The notes under the pieces were generated by a model. It did not search any database and was not told the DNA's origin. It worked only from the letters and a program-made list of their open reading frames with translations. 64,000 bases of DNA. Source: Microbacterium oxydans. GTDB taxonomy: Bacteria; Actinomycetota; Actinomycetes; Actinomycetales; Microbacteriaceae. Positions 15,861 to 24,038 of this stretch are shown in pieces. The stretch covers positions 310,001 through 374,000 of the forward strand of contig NZ_FMIR01000017.1 of NCBI RefSeq assembly GCF_900095745.1, written 5' to 3'. Numbering within the stretch: position 1 is the first letter of the stretch; the number at the start of each line of letters is the position of its first letter. Both the position numbers and the translations under genes were made by a program.

Positions 15861-16727
15861 ATGCCTCTCACACCGCCGATCCTCACGCGCCTCGACCCCA
15901 GCGCACCGCTGCTGTGGCGGGACGAGCACACACTGCAGCTCGGCGACGGCGACGGACTGCGCATCGAGGCGGACGCCGCCTGGGTGGAGCTCCTCCTCAG
16001 CCGCCTGCGCACGGGTTTCCGCCGCGGGTCGTTCGACGTGATCGCGCACGCCGCCGGCGCACCGCGCGGGGCGGCCAGGGCTCTGCTCGCGCGCCTGGAG
16101 CCGGTTCTCCTCGATGAGCCCACCGCGCCCCGCCCGGCCTGGGTCGAGAGCATCGGCATCGACGACGGGCGCAGCGAATACCGCATCCGGGAGGCGCTCA
16201 CCGATGAGGGAGTCTCCCTCGTCGATCACGGCCACCGACCGGGAGTGGGCGTCGTGCTCGTGCGAGGCGCCGCTGCAGCTCTGCAGTTCGCGCGCCACCT
16301 GCGCGAAGACACCCCGCATCTGCCCGTCTCCTTCGAACCGGGCAGGGTGACCATCGGGCCGCTGGTGGTCCCCGGTGAATCCGCCTGTCTCGCCTGCCGC
16401 GATGCGCACGCCACCGAGCTCGACCCGGCCTGGCCGCTGCTGCACACCCAGATGATCGACCGTGACCCCGGCCCGATCCGCGCCGCGCAGGTCGCCGAGG
16501 CCGGACGCCTCGCAGCCCTGCTCCTCGCAGGCGACCGACGAGCTGACGGGCGCGTGGTGCGCGTCAGCGCGGACGGTTCCCGCGTGTGGCGTTCGGTGAC
16601 ATTTCACGAAGAATGCCGGTGCCGCGGGCTGTGGTCCCCATCTCAGCGAGGAACCTCGACGGAGCACGCTCCCCCCGTCCTGCCGATCTCGACCAGGACA
16701 GCGAGAGCGTTCGCGCGGCCCGCGTGA
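15861..16727 (+). CDS. Cyclodehydratase/TOMM-partner-like orphan protein (Rv3196-like)
   Basis: A 288-aa protein of a conserved actinobacterial family sitting where Rv3196 sits in M. tuberculosis. The region around PGESACLACRDAH (residues about 172-184) and the later CRCRG (about 252-256) form a paired-cysteine pattern that could bind zinc, like the E1/cyclodehydratase partner domains of thiazole/oxazole-modified microcin systems. There is no YcaO gene, precursor peptide or dehydrogenase nearby, so a natural-product role is not supported. Its last 164 bp, including the CxC motif and a Ser/Thr/Pro-rich tail, overlap the convergent uvrD2 gene. The family is recognised with moderate confidence; function is unknown. 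Confidence 0.7.
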   Translation: MPLTPPILTRLDPSAPLLWRDEHTLQLGDGDGLRIEADAAWVELLLSRLRTGFRRGSFDVIAHAAGAPRGAARALLARLEPVLLDEPTAPRPAWVESIGIDDGRSEYRIREALTDEGVSLVDHGHRPGVGVVLVRGAAAALQFARHLREDTPHLPVSFEPGRVTIGPLVVPGESACLACRDAHATELDPAWPLLHTQMIDRDPGPIRAAQVAEAGRLAALLLAGDRRADGRVVRVSADGSRVWRSVTFHEECRCRGLWSPSQRGTSTEHAPPVLPISTRTARAFARPA

Positions 16728-18285
16728 CGCCCACGTAGGCCAGGCGCCGCTCTTCGTCGACCGACTCGAAGCTCGTCGCGTACGAGATCGGGAGTGAGCC
16801 CTCGGCCCAGCCGGAGAGATGGACATGAGGCCATTCCAGGCCCTTCGCCGCGTGCAGGGTCGAGAGGGTCACCGTCCGCATCGTGGGCTCGTGCTGGTCT
16901 TTCGCCCGCGCCATCAGTGCGTCGCTGAAGCTGCGCAGAGTCGCGTCCGGCCCCGCCTCCTCGGCGAGCCGCAGGATGGCGCGTCGCGCCTCCCAGCCGC
17001 CGCGCTGGGCCCCGCCGGCCGCCGGCGGCTCTTCGGTCAATCCGAGCTCGCGCAGCACCCGCTGCACCCCGGGCAGGAACCCCTGCTCGGTGGGCGCCAC
17101 CGCCGCGGCACGCAGCGCCAGGATCGCCTGGCGCACCTCGGGCATCGAGAAGAAGCGGGTCCCGCCCAGCACCGTGGTTGCGATGCCCTCCGCGGCGAGG
17201 GCCTGTTGCAGCATCGCGGACTGCGCATGCGCTCGATACAGCACGGCGATCTCCGAAGGGGATGCTCCCGCCGCGATCTGCGCGGAGATGGCTGCGGCGA
17301 TGCCCGCGGCCTCTTCGCCCTCGGTGTCGTACGCGGTGACGGTGGGGGCGTCGGCGGTGAACTGCTCTCGCGCCGGCATGAGTTCCAGCGCGCCGGGACG
17401 ACCCTGCATCAGCGCGTTCGCGACGGTGAGGATGGGGGGCTGGGAGCGGTAGTTCGTCTCGAGCCGCACGACCGTGGCGTCGGGATGACGACGCTCGAAC
17501 TCGAGCAGGAACCGCTGCTCCGCCCCGGCGAAGGAGTAGATGGTCTGGCTGGCGTCGCCGACGACGCAGATGTCGTGTCGATCGCCGAGCCACAGCTCCA
17601 GCAGCCTGTTCTGCAGCGGCGAGACGTCTTGGAACTCGTCGACCGTGAAGTGACGGTACTGCTCGTGGACGGATGCAGCGACCCGCGGCTCCGCCTCCAA
17701 CATGCCGGCGCACGCGAGCAGCACATCCTCGAAGTCGAGTTGACGGCGATCGTCCTTCAGCGCTTCGTAGCCCCGCATGAGCTCGACCAGCTGACCGGCG
17801 TCGACGCCGCTGATCGGACGCCCGCGCGCGGCGTACTGCTCGATCGAGAGCATCGAGACCTTGCGCCATTCGATCTCGGACGCGATGTCACGAAGGGTGG
17901 CCGTGCTCGGGCGGAGCCGGATCGCATCGGCGGCCTGCCCCAGCATCCGCACCTTGTTGTCGATGATCGACGGCGCAGGCGAGCCGGCGAGCGTCGGCCA
18001 GAAGAAGTTGAGTTGCGCGAGGGCTGTCGCGTGGAAGGTCCGGGCGGCGACGCCCTCGACGCCGAGCGCCCGCAGCCGCCCCCGCAGTTCGCCGGCCGCC
18101 TTGGCAGTGAAGGTGACGGCCATGACGCGCGACGGCGAGTACGCCCCGGTGTCGACACCGTGCGCGATGCGATGCGTGATGACACGCGTCTTGCCGGTAC
18201 CGGCTCCGGCGAGCACCACGACGGGCCCGCGAAGGACGGATGCTGCAGCCCGCTGCCGCTCATCGAGGGCATCGAGTGCACTCAC
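16564..18285 (-). CDS. uvrD2: UvrD2-like superfamily 1A DNA helicase
   Basis: A 573-aa 3'-5' helicase. The Walker A GAGTGKT is at residues 27-33, motif II reads VDEFQDVS, motif III GDASQTIYSFAGA, and motif VI VTRAARTLSLSWSRS lies near the C-terminus. Mycobacterial UvrD2 is about 700 aa with an HRDC domain and a tetracysteine tail; here the protein stops about 30 residues after motif VI, so both appear absent. The start GTG 18285 overlaps the nudC stop (GTGA); a longer upstream frame is a shadow of nudC. Its 3' end overlaps the oppositely oriented orphan gene by 164 bp. Confidence 0.88.
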   Translation of the reverse strand: MSALDALDERQRAAASVLRGPVVVLAGAGTGKTRVITHRIAHGVDTGAYSPSRVMAVTFTAKAAGELRGRLRALGVEGVAARTFHATALAQLNFFWPTLAGSPAPSIIDNKVRMLGQAADAIRLRPSTATLRDIASEIEWRKVSMLSIEQYAARGRPISGVDAGQLVELMRGYEALKDDRRQLDFEDVLLACAGMLEAEPRVAASVHEQYRHFTVDEFQDVSPLQNRLLELWLGDRHDICVVGDASQTIYSFAGAEQRFLLEFERRHPDATVVRLETNYRSQPPILTVANALMQGRPGALELMPAREQFTADAPTVTAYDTEGEEAAGIAAAISAQIAAGASPSEIAVLYRAHAQSAMLQQALAAEGIATTVLGGTRFFSMPEVRQAILALRAAAVAPTEQGFLPGVQRVLRELGLTEEPPAAGGAQRGGWEARRAILRLAEEAGPDATLRSFSDALMARAKDQHEPTMRTVTLSTLHAAKGLEWPHVHLSGWAEGSLPISYATSFESVDEERRLAYVGVTRAARTLSLSWSRSAGRGERAPSRFLAEMGTTARGTGILREMSPNATRGNRPR

Positions 18286-19163
18286 GCGTGATCCTCGTAC
18301 CAGTCGACGATCAGTGCGCGGGCGATCGACGCGTGACCCGGAAGCCCGACCGGACCGTCTCCGGCGAGGGCAGAACCGATCTCGGCGCGCGTGAACCACC
18401 GCACATCGATGATCTCCTCGCCGTCTGCGAGCGCCGCGGACTCGTCGTCGACGACGGCGCGGAACCCCACCATGAGCGAACGTGGGAACGGCCACGCCTG
18501 CGATGAGATGTAGCGCAGCGACGACAGGCGCACGCCGGACTCCTCCTCGATCTCGCGGTGGACGGTCGATTCCAGCGACTCCCCCGCCTCGGTGAAGCCG
18601 GCGAAGCACGAGTACATGCGGCCGCCCCAGTTCGCGTTGGCGCCGAGGAGCAGGCGTTCGCCGTCACGGCTCTCGACAGCGACGATCACAGCCGGATCCG
18701 TGCGCGGGAAGTGCTCCCGCCCGCAGACCAGGCAGCGTCGCGACCATCCGCCGTTGCGCAGTTCGGTGCCGCCCCCGCAGGTGGGGCAGAACGGTGCATC
18801 GCGGAGCCACCCGGCGAGCGCGATGGCACCGGTGAGCAACTCCGTCTCCTGCCCGTCGATGCGACCGCCGAGATCACGCAGTCCGAGCCAGACCTCATCG
18901 GGTGCGGTGTCGAGCGCATCGGTCTCGGGCGGGGCAGCGGCGAGGAGCAGCACGGTGCCGTCGGCGTCGCGGCCGAGGAGAGCCCAGGTCGCCTCGGCCG
19001 CGGTGTCGGCGGGGACCCGCAGGAGTGTCGAATCGACGACTCGGACACGCCCCTCGCGGACGACCACCACCCGGGTGGCCGGGTCGTCACGGAGGCGGTC
19101 TATGACGTCCGGCTCGTCGCGGAGTTCGGCTGCACGGTCGAGGGACGGGCGCTGAATGGTCAT
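18282..19163 (-). CDS. nudC: NAD+/NADH diphosphatase
   Basis: A 293-aa Nudix hydrolase that cleaves NADH or NAD+ to NMN(H) and AMP, and in some bacteria removes NAD caps from RNA. A four-cysteine zinc site (CPTC and CLVC, about 127-147) precedes the Nudix box GFTEAGES...REIEEESG (about 190-212). The NudC-specific SQAWPFPRS follows, with Ala where most homologues have Pro. ATG 19163 is preceded by GAGGGAG. It is translationally coupled to uvrD2, as in mycobacteria, and divergent from the phosphotransferase gene. Confidence 0.92.
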   Translation of the reverse strand: MTIQRPSLDRAAELRDEPDVIDRLRDDPATRVVVVREGRVRVVDSTLLRVPADTAAEATWALLGRDADGTVLLLAAAPPETDALDTAPDEVWLGLRDLGGRIDGQETELLTGAIALAGWLRDAPFCPTCGGGTELRNGGWSRRCLVCGREHFPRTDPAVIVAVESRDGERLLLGANANWGGRMYSCFAGFTEAGESLESTVHREIEEESGVRLSSLRYISSQAWPFPRSLMVGFRAVVDDESAALADGEEIIDVRWFTRAEIGSALAGDGPVGLPGHASIARALIVDWYEDHA

Positions 19164-19215
19164 CGACTCCCTCTTTCACGGGCGTGGCGGAGGCGGGACC
19201 GCCCCTGAGCCCACC

Positions 19216-19221
19216 TACCCT
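19216..19221 (+). promoter_or_regulatory. -10 box TACCCT, leaderless type
   Basis: TACCCT is six bases before ATG 19228 in the 64-base divergent gap with nudC. Confidence 0.55.
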
Positions 19222-19227
19222 GGGGGC

Positions 19228-20598
19228 ATGGGACGCTCTCCATTCACTCTAGCCGCGGCAGTGACCGCCGCACTGCCCGGGGCGGAGGTCACCGGCGCCC
19301 GGAGCTTGAGCGCGGACGGCGACGCGCGGTTCGACTCGGCGGTGGCCTCGCTCGCCGACGGCCGTGAGCTCGCGATCCGTGTCGCAGACGATGACGACAC
19401 CGCGCGTGAGCTCGCTGCCGAGGCACTCGCGTTGCGCGCACTGACCGACGGCGCACGGGCGATGCTCCCCTTCCGCGCTCCCGCCTACATCGGCGAGACC
19501 CGACTCGGCGATGCACGCGCCCTCGTGACCGAACTCCTCCCCGGGTTCCAGATCGAAGCCGCGCTGGTGCCGGCCGGGCGTGGCGCCGCCGAATCCATGG
19601 GCTCGTCGATCGCCGCCGTGCACGGCCTGCCGACATCGGTCGTCCGGGGTGCAGGGCTCGCCACTCGCAGCGCCGAGGAGAGCCGCGCGGAACTGGATCG
19701 CCTGATCGACACGGCCGCTGCCACCGGCCGCGTTCCCGCCCGACTCACGGTGCGCTGGCGCGATGCCGTCGCCGACGACGAGCTGTGGCGTTTCGAGTCC
19801 ACCGTCATCCTGGGCGGCGTCCAGGCGACCTCGTTCCTGTTCGAAGACGACCCCGAGCGCGGCCCCGAAGTGGTCGGACTGCTCGGATGGCATGGACTCT
19901 CCGTCGGCGATCCGGCCCTCGATCTCTCCTGGCTCTCGGCGGCCCCGGACGCCGCCGCCGACGTGCACGCGTCATACGCCCGTGCTGTCGACCGCGCACC
20001 CGACAGCGGCCTCGAGGTGCGGGCGCGCCTGCTCGCCGAGCTGGAATTCGCCCGGTGGCTGGTGCACGGCGATTCGATGCGCCGCCCGGACATCGTCGAC
20101 GATGCCGCCGCCCTGCTGGAGGCACTCGCCGAAGGTATCCGCGACGACGACCTCAACCTCATCGACTCTCGCGGCGTCGGCGTCGACTCCGCCCTCGACG
20201 CCCTCGACCGTGTTCCCCAAGACGCCGCCGCGGAGATCGACACGTCGATGCACACCGATGCGTACAACCCGGAAGAGCTGTGGGCGAACGCCCCCGACGA
20301 CTCGGACCCGGCGCAGACCGAGACCGCATCGCACGACCGGCTCCCGACCACCGGGACCGAAACCGGCCGTCGCCCCGACGAGAGCGCGCACCGGGCGGAG
20401 ATGCTGAACATCGAGACCGAAGACCTCTCGGGCGTCGCGAGCCTGTTCGCCGGCACCAGCGGCGCCGCCGGAGCACGCGAGGACTCGCACCCCCTCGCCC
20501 CGCGCGAGGACACCGACGACGACGGGGAAGACTCCGATGAGGCTCAGCGCGCCGCGCGAGCGGCACTCCAGCGCTGGAAGAGCTCTTCCTCCGAATAG
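19228..20598 (+). CDS. Phosphotransferase (APH/kinase-like fold) with acidic tail
   Basis: A 456-aa protein. Residues 1-300 resemble aminoglycoside/macrolide phosphotransferase-fold proteins: LVTELLPG hinge-like segment near 101-108, AAVHGLP, then VGLLGWHGLSVGDPALDLSW near 215-235, where GDP.LDL resembles the Mg-binding Asp motif. The usual catalytic HxD is not evident (LGWHGLS occupies that place), so activity is uncertain. Residues from about 330 form a disordered Asp/Glu/Ser/Thr-rich extension ending in a short basic helix (RAALQRWK). It occupies the place between nudC and adnB where mycobacteria carry another gene. Its end overlaps adnB by 55 bp. Confidence 0.7.
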   Translation: MGRSPFTLAAAVTAALPGAEVTGARSLSADGDARFDSAVASLADGRELAIRVADDDDTARELAAEALALRALTDGARAMLPFRAPAYIGETRLGDARALVTELLPGFQIEAALVPAGRGAAESMGSSIAAVHGLPTSVVRGAGLATRSAEESRAELDRLIDTAAATGRVPARLTVRWRDAVADDELWRFESTVILGGVQATSFLFEDDPERGPEVVGLLGWHGLSVGDPALDLSWLSAAPDAAADVHASYARAVDRAPDSGLEVRARLLAELEFARWLVHGDSMRRPDIVDDAAALLEALAEGIRDDDLNLIDSRGVGVDSALDALDRVPQDAAAEIDTSMHTDAYNPEELWANAPDDSDPAQTETASHDRLPTTGTETGRRPDESAHRAEMLNIETEDLSGVASLFAGTSGAAGAREDSHPLAPREDTDDDGEDSDEAQRAARAALQRWKSSSSE

Positions 20599-23500
20599 AC
20601 GCGGTCGCCGCGGATGATCAGATCGTCCGCCACGTAATACAACGCCACGTCGATGTCGTCGAGCGGCACCTCGAATCGCCGATGATAGGCCAGGCGGTAG
20701 AGCGCGAGCTGCAGCATCCGCTCGTCGCGCTCCTGTGGTGTGCGCGGCGCCCGACCGGTCTTCCAGTCGACGATCTCGATTCGGTCGCCGCGGTCGGCGC
20801 GCCGGTACACCGCGTCGAGCTTGCAGATCACGATGTGGGCCCCACCCCGGTGTTCCGCCTCAGGCAGTCCGGACCCGAGGGCGAAATCGATCTCGATTTC
20901 CACGGCGATCGGCTTGAGCGCGCCCCATTCGCTGCGCTCGAAGGTCTCCTGCAGGGCAGCGAGGTCGGCCGCGTCGGCTGACGCGCCCGAGCCTTCTCGG
21001 ACGGGATCCGGCCCGGTCTCGTCCTCGTCGATCTCCCAGAGCGCCTCGTCGACGCGACTGCCGACTCCGACGAGCTCGGACCGCTGCTCGACCCAGGCGT
21101 GGAACAGGGTGCCGAGGCGCGTCTGCCGATAGGGGCGTTCCGGCATGGGGCGCACGATCGACGACAGCGTTCCCGAGAAATCGGTCACGTAGTCCTTGAA
21201 TCGTGAGGCGGGCACACGCGTCGGGGCCTCGGCATCGGTCCCGCGCTGGCGGGCCGCGCGCTCGGCCAGCAGACGCTCGAGCTCGATCGTCGGCTCGGCC
21301 GTCCCGGCCCGCATCGCCTCCTCGACAGACGTGGCGGCTGCGGAGACGACCGCCCTCCGCGCTCCCAGCGGATCGAGCGGCCAGCGAAGCGTGGACCCGG
21401 GACCGTCGTACGGATTGTCGTCCGGGTCCACCGTCTCGATCGGCTCGAGGCCACGCACCTCGATCGCCTCGATGAGGAAGGGACTCGGCGTGCGCGGGGC
21501 CTTCTGACCGGCCCAGTGCGCACCGCTGAGAAGCAGATCCGTCCGCGCACGGGTGACCGCGACGTAGGCGAGGCGCCGCTCTTCTTGCTGCTGGTACGCA
21601 CGGTAGGCGTCCTTGAACCGCTTGAGCGCGCCCCCGTGCGGATTCGCTTTCGTCGCACCGCCCGAGAGCGAGGCCTGCGCGAGCTTCTGCCTCTTCGCGG
21701 GATCGGCCTCGCCGCCCATGGCCTCGACGGGGTCCCACTCGAACCGCGGCAACGCGTCCCGGTCACCCCGCAGGGCGAACGGCACGACGCCGAACCCGAA
21801 CCAGCCGGAGGTGTCGGAGACCCTGCTCGGAAGCTCGTCGGCCACCAGCCGGACCACGGCGACTGCATCCCACTCGAGTCCCTTGGACCCGTGGATGGTG
21901 AGCAGCTGCACGACACCCGCCTCCGGCGGCTCGGGCCGCGGCATCAGCTCATCCGTGCTCTCGGCCTTGTCGAGCCAGGCGAGCAGGCTGCCGATGCTCC
22001 CCCGCTCGTCGGCCGCGAGGAACGCCCGCACCTCGTCGGCGAAGGCACGCAGCTGCGTGGCCGCGATACGTGCGGGGCCCCTGGTCTCGTTGGCCGCGAG
22101 CTCGATGTCCAGGCGGAGTTCGAGCTCGATGAGTCGGATCAGCTCCGGGATCGGCTGCGACGAGGCGCGTCGGAGCCGTTCCAGCATCTCCCCCGCTGCT
22201 CTGACCCGCGCCCGCCCGTCGGGGGTGATCGATTCGAGCAACCGGTAGTCGTCGCGCACCGCGCGCACCACGTCGACCGCGTCGATGATCGACACCGCCT
22301 CGTCCGCGCCGCGGGAAGATCGCAGCCGTGCCCGCACTTCTTCAGGGAGGGGCGCCATCGCGGTGTCGCGCTCGGACAGTGTGCGCCCCAGGTCATAGAG
22401 GGCCGCCATGTCGGCGACGCCGACGCCGAACCGGGGGCCGGTGAGCAGGCGGATCAGCGCAGACCCCGCGGTGGGGTCGTGCACGACGCGAAGGGTCGAG
22501 ACGACGTCGACGACCTCCGGTGTCGCGAGGAGTCCACCGAGGCCGAGGATGCGGTGCGGGACGCCGCGGCCGGCGAGCGCCGCCGCGAAGGTCTGCATGT
22601 GCCGTTTGGAACGGAACAGGATCGCGCCGGTGTGGGGAATCGTTGTGTGGCCCGCGCCGCCCGCACGCGCTTCGTGTTCCGCCCGCCGCTCGACGAACCA
22701 GTCCGCGACGGCTGCGGCCTCCTCGTCGACCGTGAACGGGAATCTCACGGTGACCGTGCCTTCGCCCGCTCCGGGGCGGGGTTCGAGCGGCGGGACATCG
22801 AGCCCCGGCCGCTGCAGCGGCTCGAGCACCCGGTTCGCGATGTCGAGGATGCCCCGGTCGTTCCGCCAGCTCGTCATGAGGCTGTACGTCGTCGCTGTTC
22901 CCGTTCCCGAGAAGGTTCCCGAGAAGGCGTACAGGTTGTCGGCGCTCGCACCGCGCCAGCCGTAGATGGACTGGTGCGGGTCGCCGACCGCCATCACCGC
23001 GGAATCACGGAAGAGCTCGGCGAGGAAGCGCGTCTGGATCACCGAGGTGTCCTGGTACTCGTCGAGGAGCACGACGCGATGCTGCTCACGGAGTTCAGCG
23101 CGGACGTCGGGAGCGGACTCGACGATGTCGTAGGCGCCACTGACCTGATCGGCGAAGTCCAGCACGCCACGGCGTTGCTTCGCATCGATGTAGTCGCGCA
23201 CCAGGCGTGCGATCGTCGGCAGACTGAGCAGGTTGACCGCCGCCTTCTCGACATCGGCGTTGCCGCGATACGGCTCGAACGCCAGCGCCTGCTCCTCCGC
23301 GATCCGCTCAGCCAGGTCGAGGTCGACGCGATGATCGAGGGCGTCGCCCGCGAGCCGCTGCACCGCGTCGATGACCGTGGCGAGCGCGTAGTCGATGTTC
23401 TCCAGCTCGGGAAGATCGCTGCGGAGCACGACCTCGCGCGCCAGCATCCACGAGGCTGCCTGGCTGAGCATGGCGACGTCGGGATCCCGGCCGATCCGTG

Positions 23501-24038
23501 CCGCGTGTTCGCGGACGATGCCGTCGGCGAACGCGTTGTACGTCGAGACGCGCGGCCGGACCATGAGGTCTTCGGCCGATCGAGGCGTCGCCGGATCCCA
23601 CCCGGTGCCGTGGTGCGCGGCAAGCTCATCGAGCACGTGCGCGCGCACGAGCTCGCGCTGGCGGCCCGGCACCGCCTCGTCGACACGACGCAGTGCCCCC
23701 GCGCGCACGATCTCGGGCACGTGCGGCAGAAGACCTCGGCGTCCGTACTCGTCGATGACCGCGAGCCGGTGTCCGATCCGTTCTGCGAGCTCGCCCGCCG
23801 CCTTCCTGGTGAACGTCAGACCGAGGATCTCGTCTCGCCGCACGTGTCCGTTCGCGACCAGCCACACCACGCGCCCCGACATCGTCTCGGTCTTGCCGCT
23901 GCCGGCGCCGGCGACGACGAGCGCGGGCTCGGGTGGCGCCTCGATCACGCGCTGCTGCGCAGGTGTGGGCGACGGCTGGCCGAGCGCGGCGGCGATATCG
24001 GTGGCGGAGATCCCCTCGCCACCGCTCCACGCGGTCAC
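20544..24038 (-). CDS. adnB: AdnB-like helicase-nuclease subunit
   Basis: A 1164-aa UvrD/RecB-type motor with a C-terminal RecB-family nuclease. Walker A is GAGSGKT (44-50); motif II LLDEYQDTS and motif III VGDPHQSIYGWRGA are intact, and motif VI is in VAVTRARTDLLLS. The nuclease core EIVDWKTGRAP lies near residue 1088 with the downstream Gln/Tyr helix LQLALYRLAY. With AdnA it should form the heterodimer that resects double-strand breaks in actinobacteria. I start at GTG 24038, which overlaps the adnA stop as GTGA; an in-frame GTG at 24071 would lengthen the overlap. Confidence 0.88.
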   Translation of the reverse strand: MTAWSGGEGISATDIAAALGQPSPTPAQQRVIEAPPEPALVVAGAGSGKTETMSGRVVWLVANGHVRRDEILGLTFTRKAAGELAERIGHRLAVIDEYGRRGLLPHVPEIVRAGALRRVDEAVPGRQRELVRAHVLDELAAHHGTGWDPATPRSAEDLMVRPRVSTYNAFADGIVREHAARIGRDPDVAMLSQAASWMLAREVVLRSDLPELENIDYALATVIDAVQRLAGDALDHRVDLDLAERIAEEQALAFEPYRGNADVEKAAVNLLSLPTIARLVRDYIDAKQRRGVLDFADQVSGAYDIVESAPDVRAELREQHRVVLLDEYQDTSVIQTRFLAELFRDSAVMAVGDPHQSIYGWRGASADNLYAFSGTFSGTGTATTYSLMTSWRNDRGILDIANRVLEPLQRPGLDVPPLEPRPGAGEGTVTVRFPFTVDEEAAAVADWFVERRAEHEARAGGAGHTTIPHTGAILFRSKRHMQTFAAALAGRGVPHRILGLGGLLATPEVVDVVSTLRVVHDPTAGSALIRLLTGPRFGVGVADMAALYDLGRTLSERDTAMAPLPEEVRARLRSSRGADEAVSIIDAVDVVRAVRDDYRLLESITPDGRARVRAAGEMLERLRRASSQPIPELIRLIELELRLDIELAANETRGPARIAATQLRAFADEVRAFLAADERGSIGSLLAWLDKAESTDELMPRPEPPEAGVVQLLTIHGSKGLEWDAVAVVRLVADELPSRVSDTSGWFGFGVVPFALRGDRDALPRFEWDPVEAMGGEADPAKRQKLAQASLSGGATKANPHGGALKRFKDAYRAYQQQEERRLAYVAVTRARTDLLLSGAHWAGQKAPRTPSPFLIEAIEVRGLEPIETVDPDDNPYDGPGSTLRWPLDPLGARRAVVSAAATSVEEAMRAGTAEPTIELERLLAERAARQRGTDAEAPTRVPASRFKDYVTDFSGTLSSIVRPMPERPYRQTRLGTLFHAWVEQRSELVGVGSRVDEALWEIDEDETGPDPVREGSGASADAADLAALQETFERSEWGALKPIAVEIEIDFALGSGLPEAEHRGGAHIVICKLDAVYRRADRGDRIEIVDWKTGRAPRTPQERDERMLQLALYRLAYHRRFEVPLDDIDVALYYVADDLIIRGDRVYSEEELFQRWSAARAAR

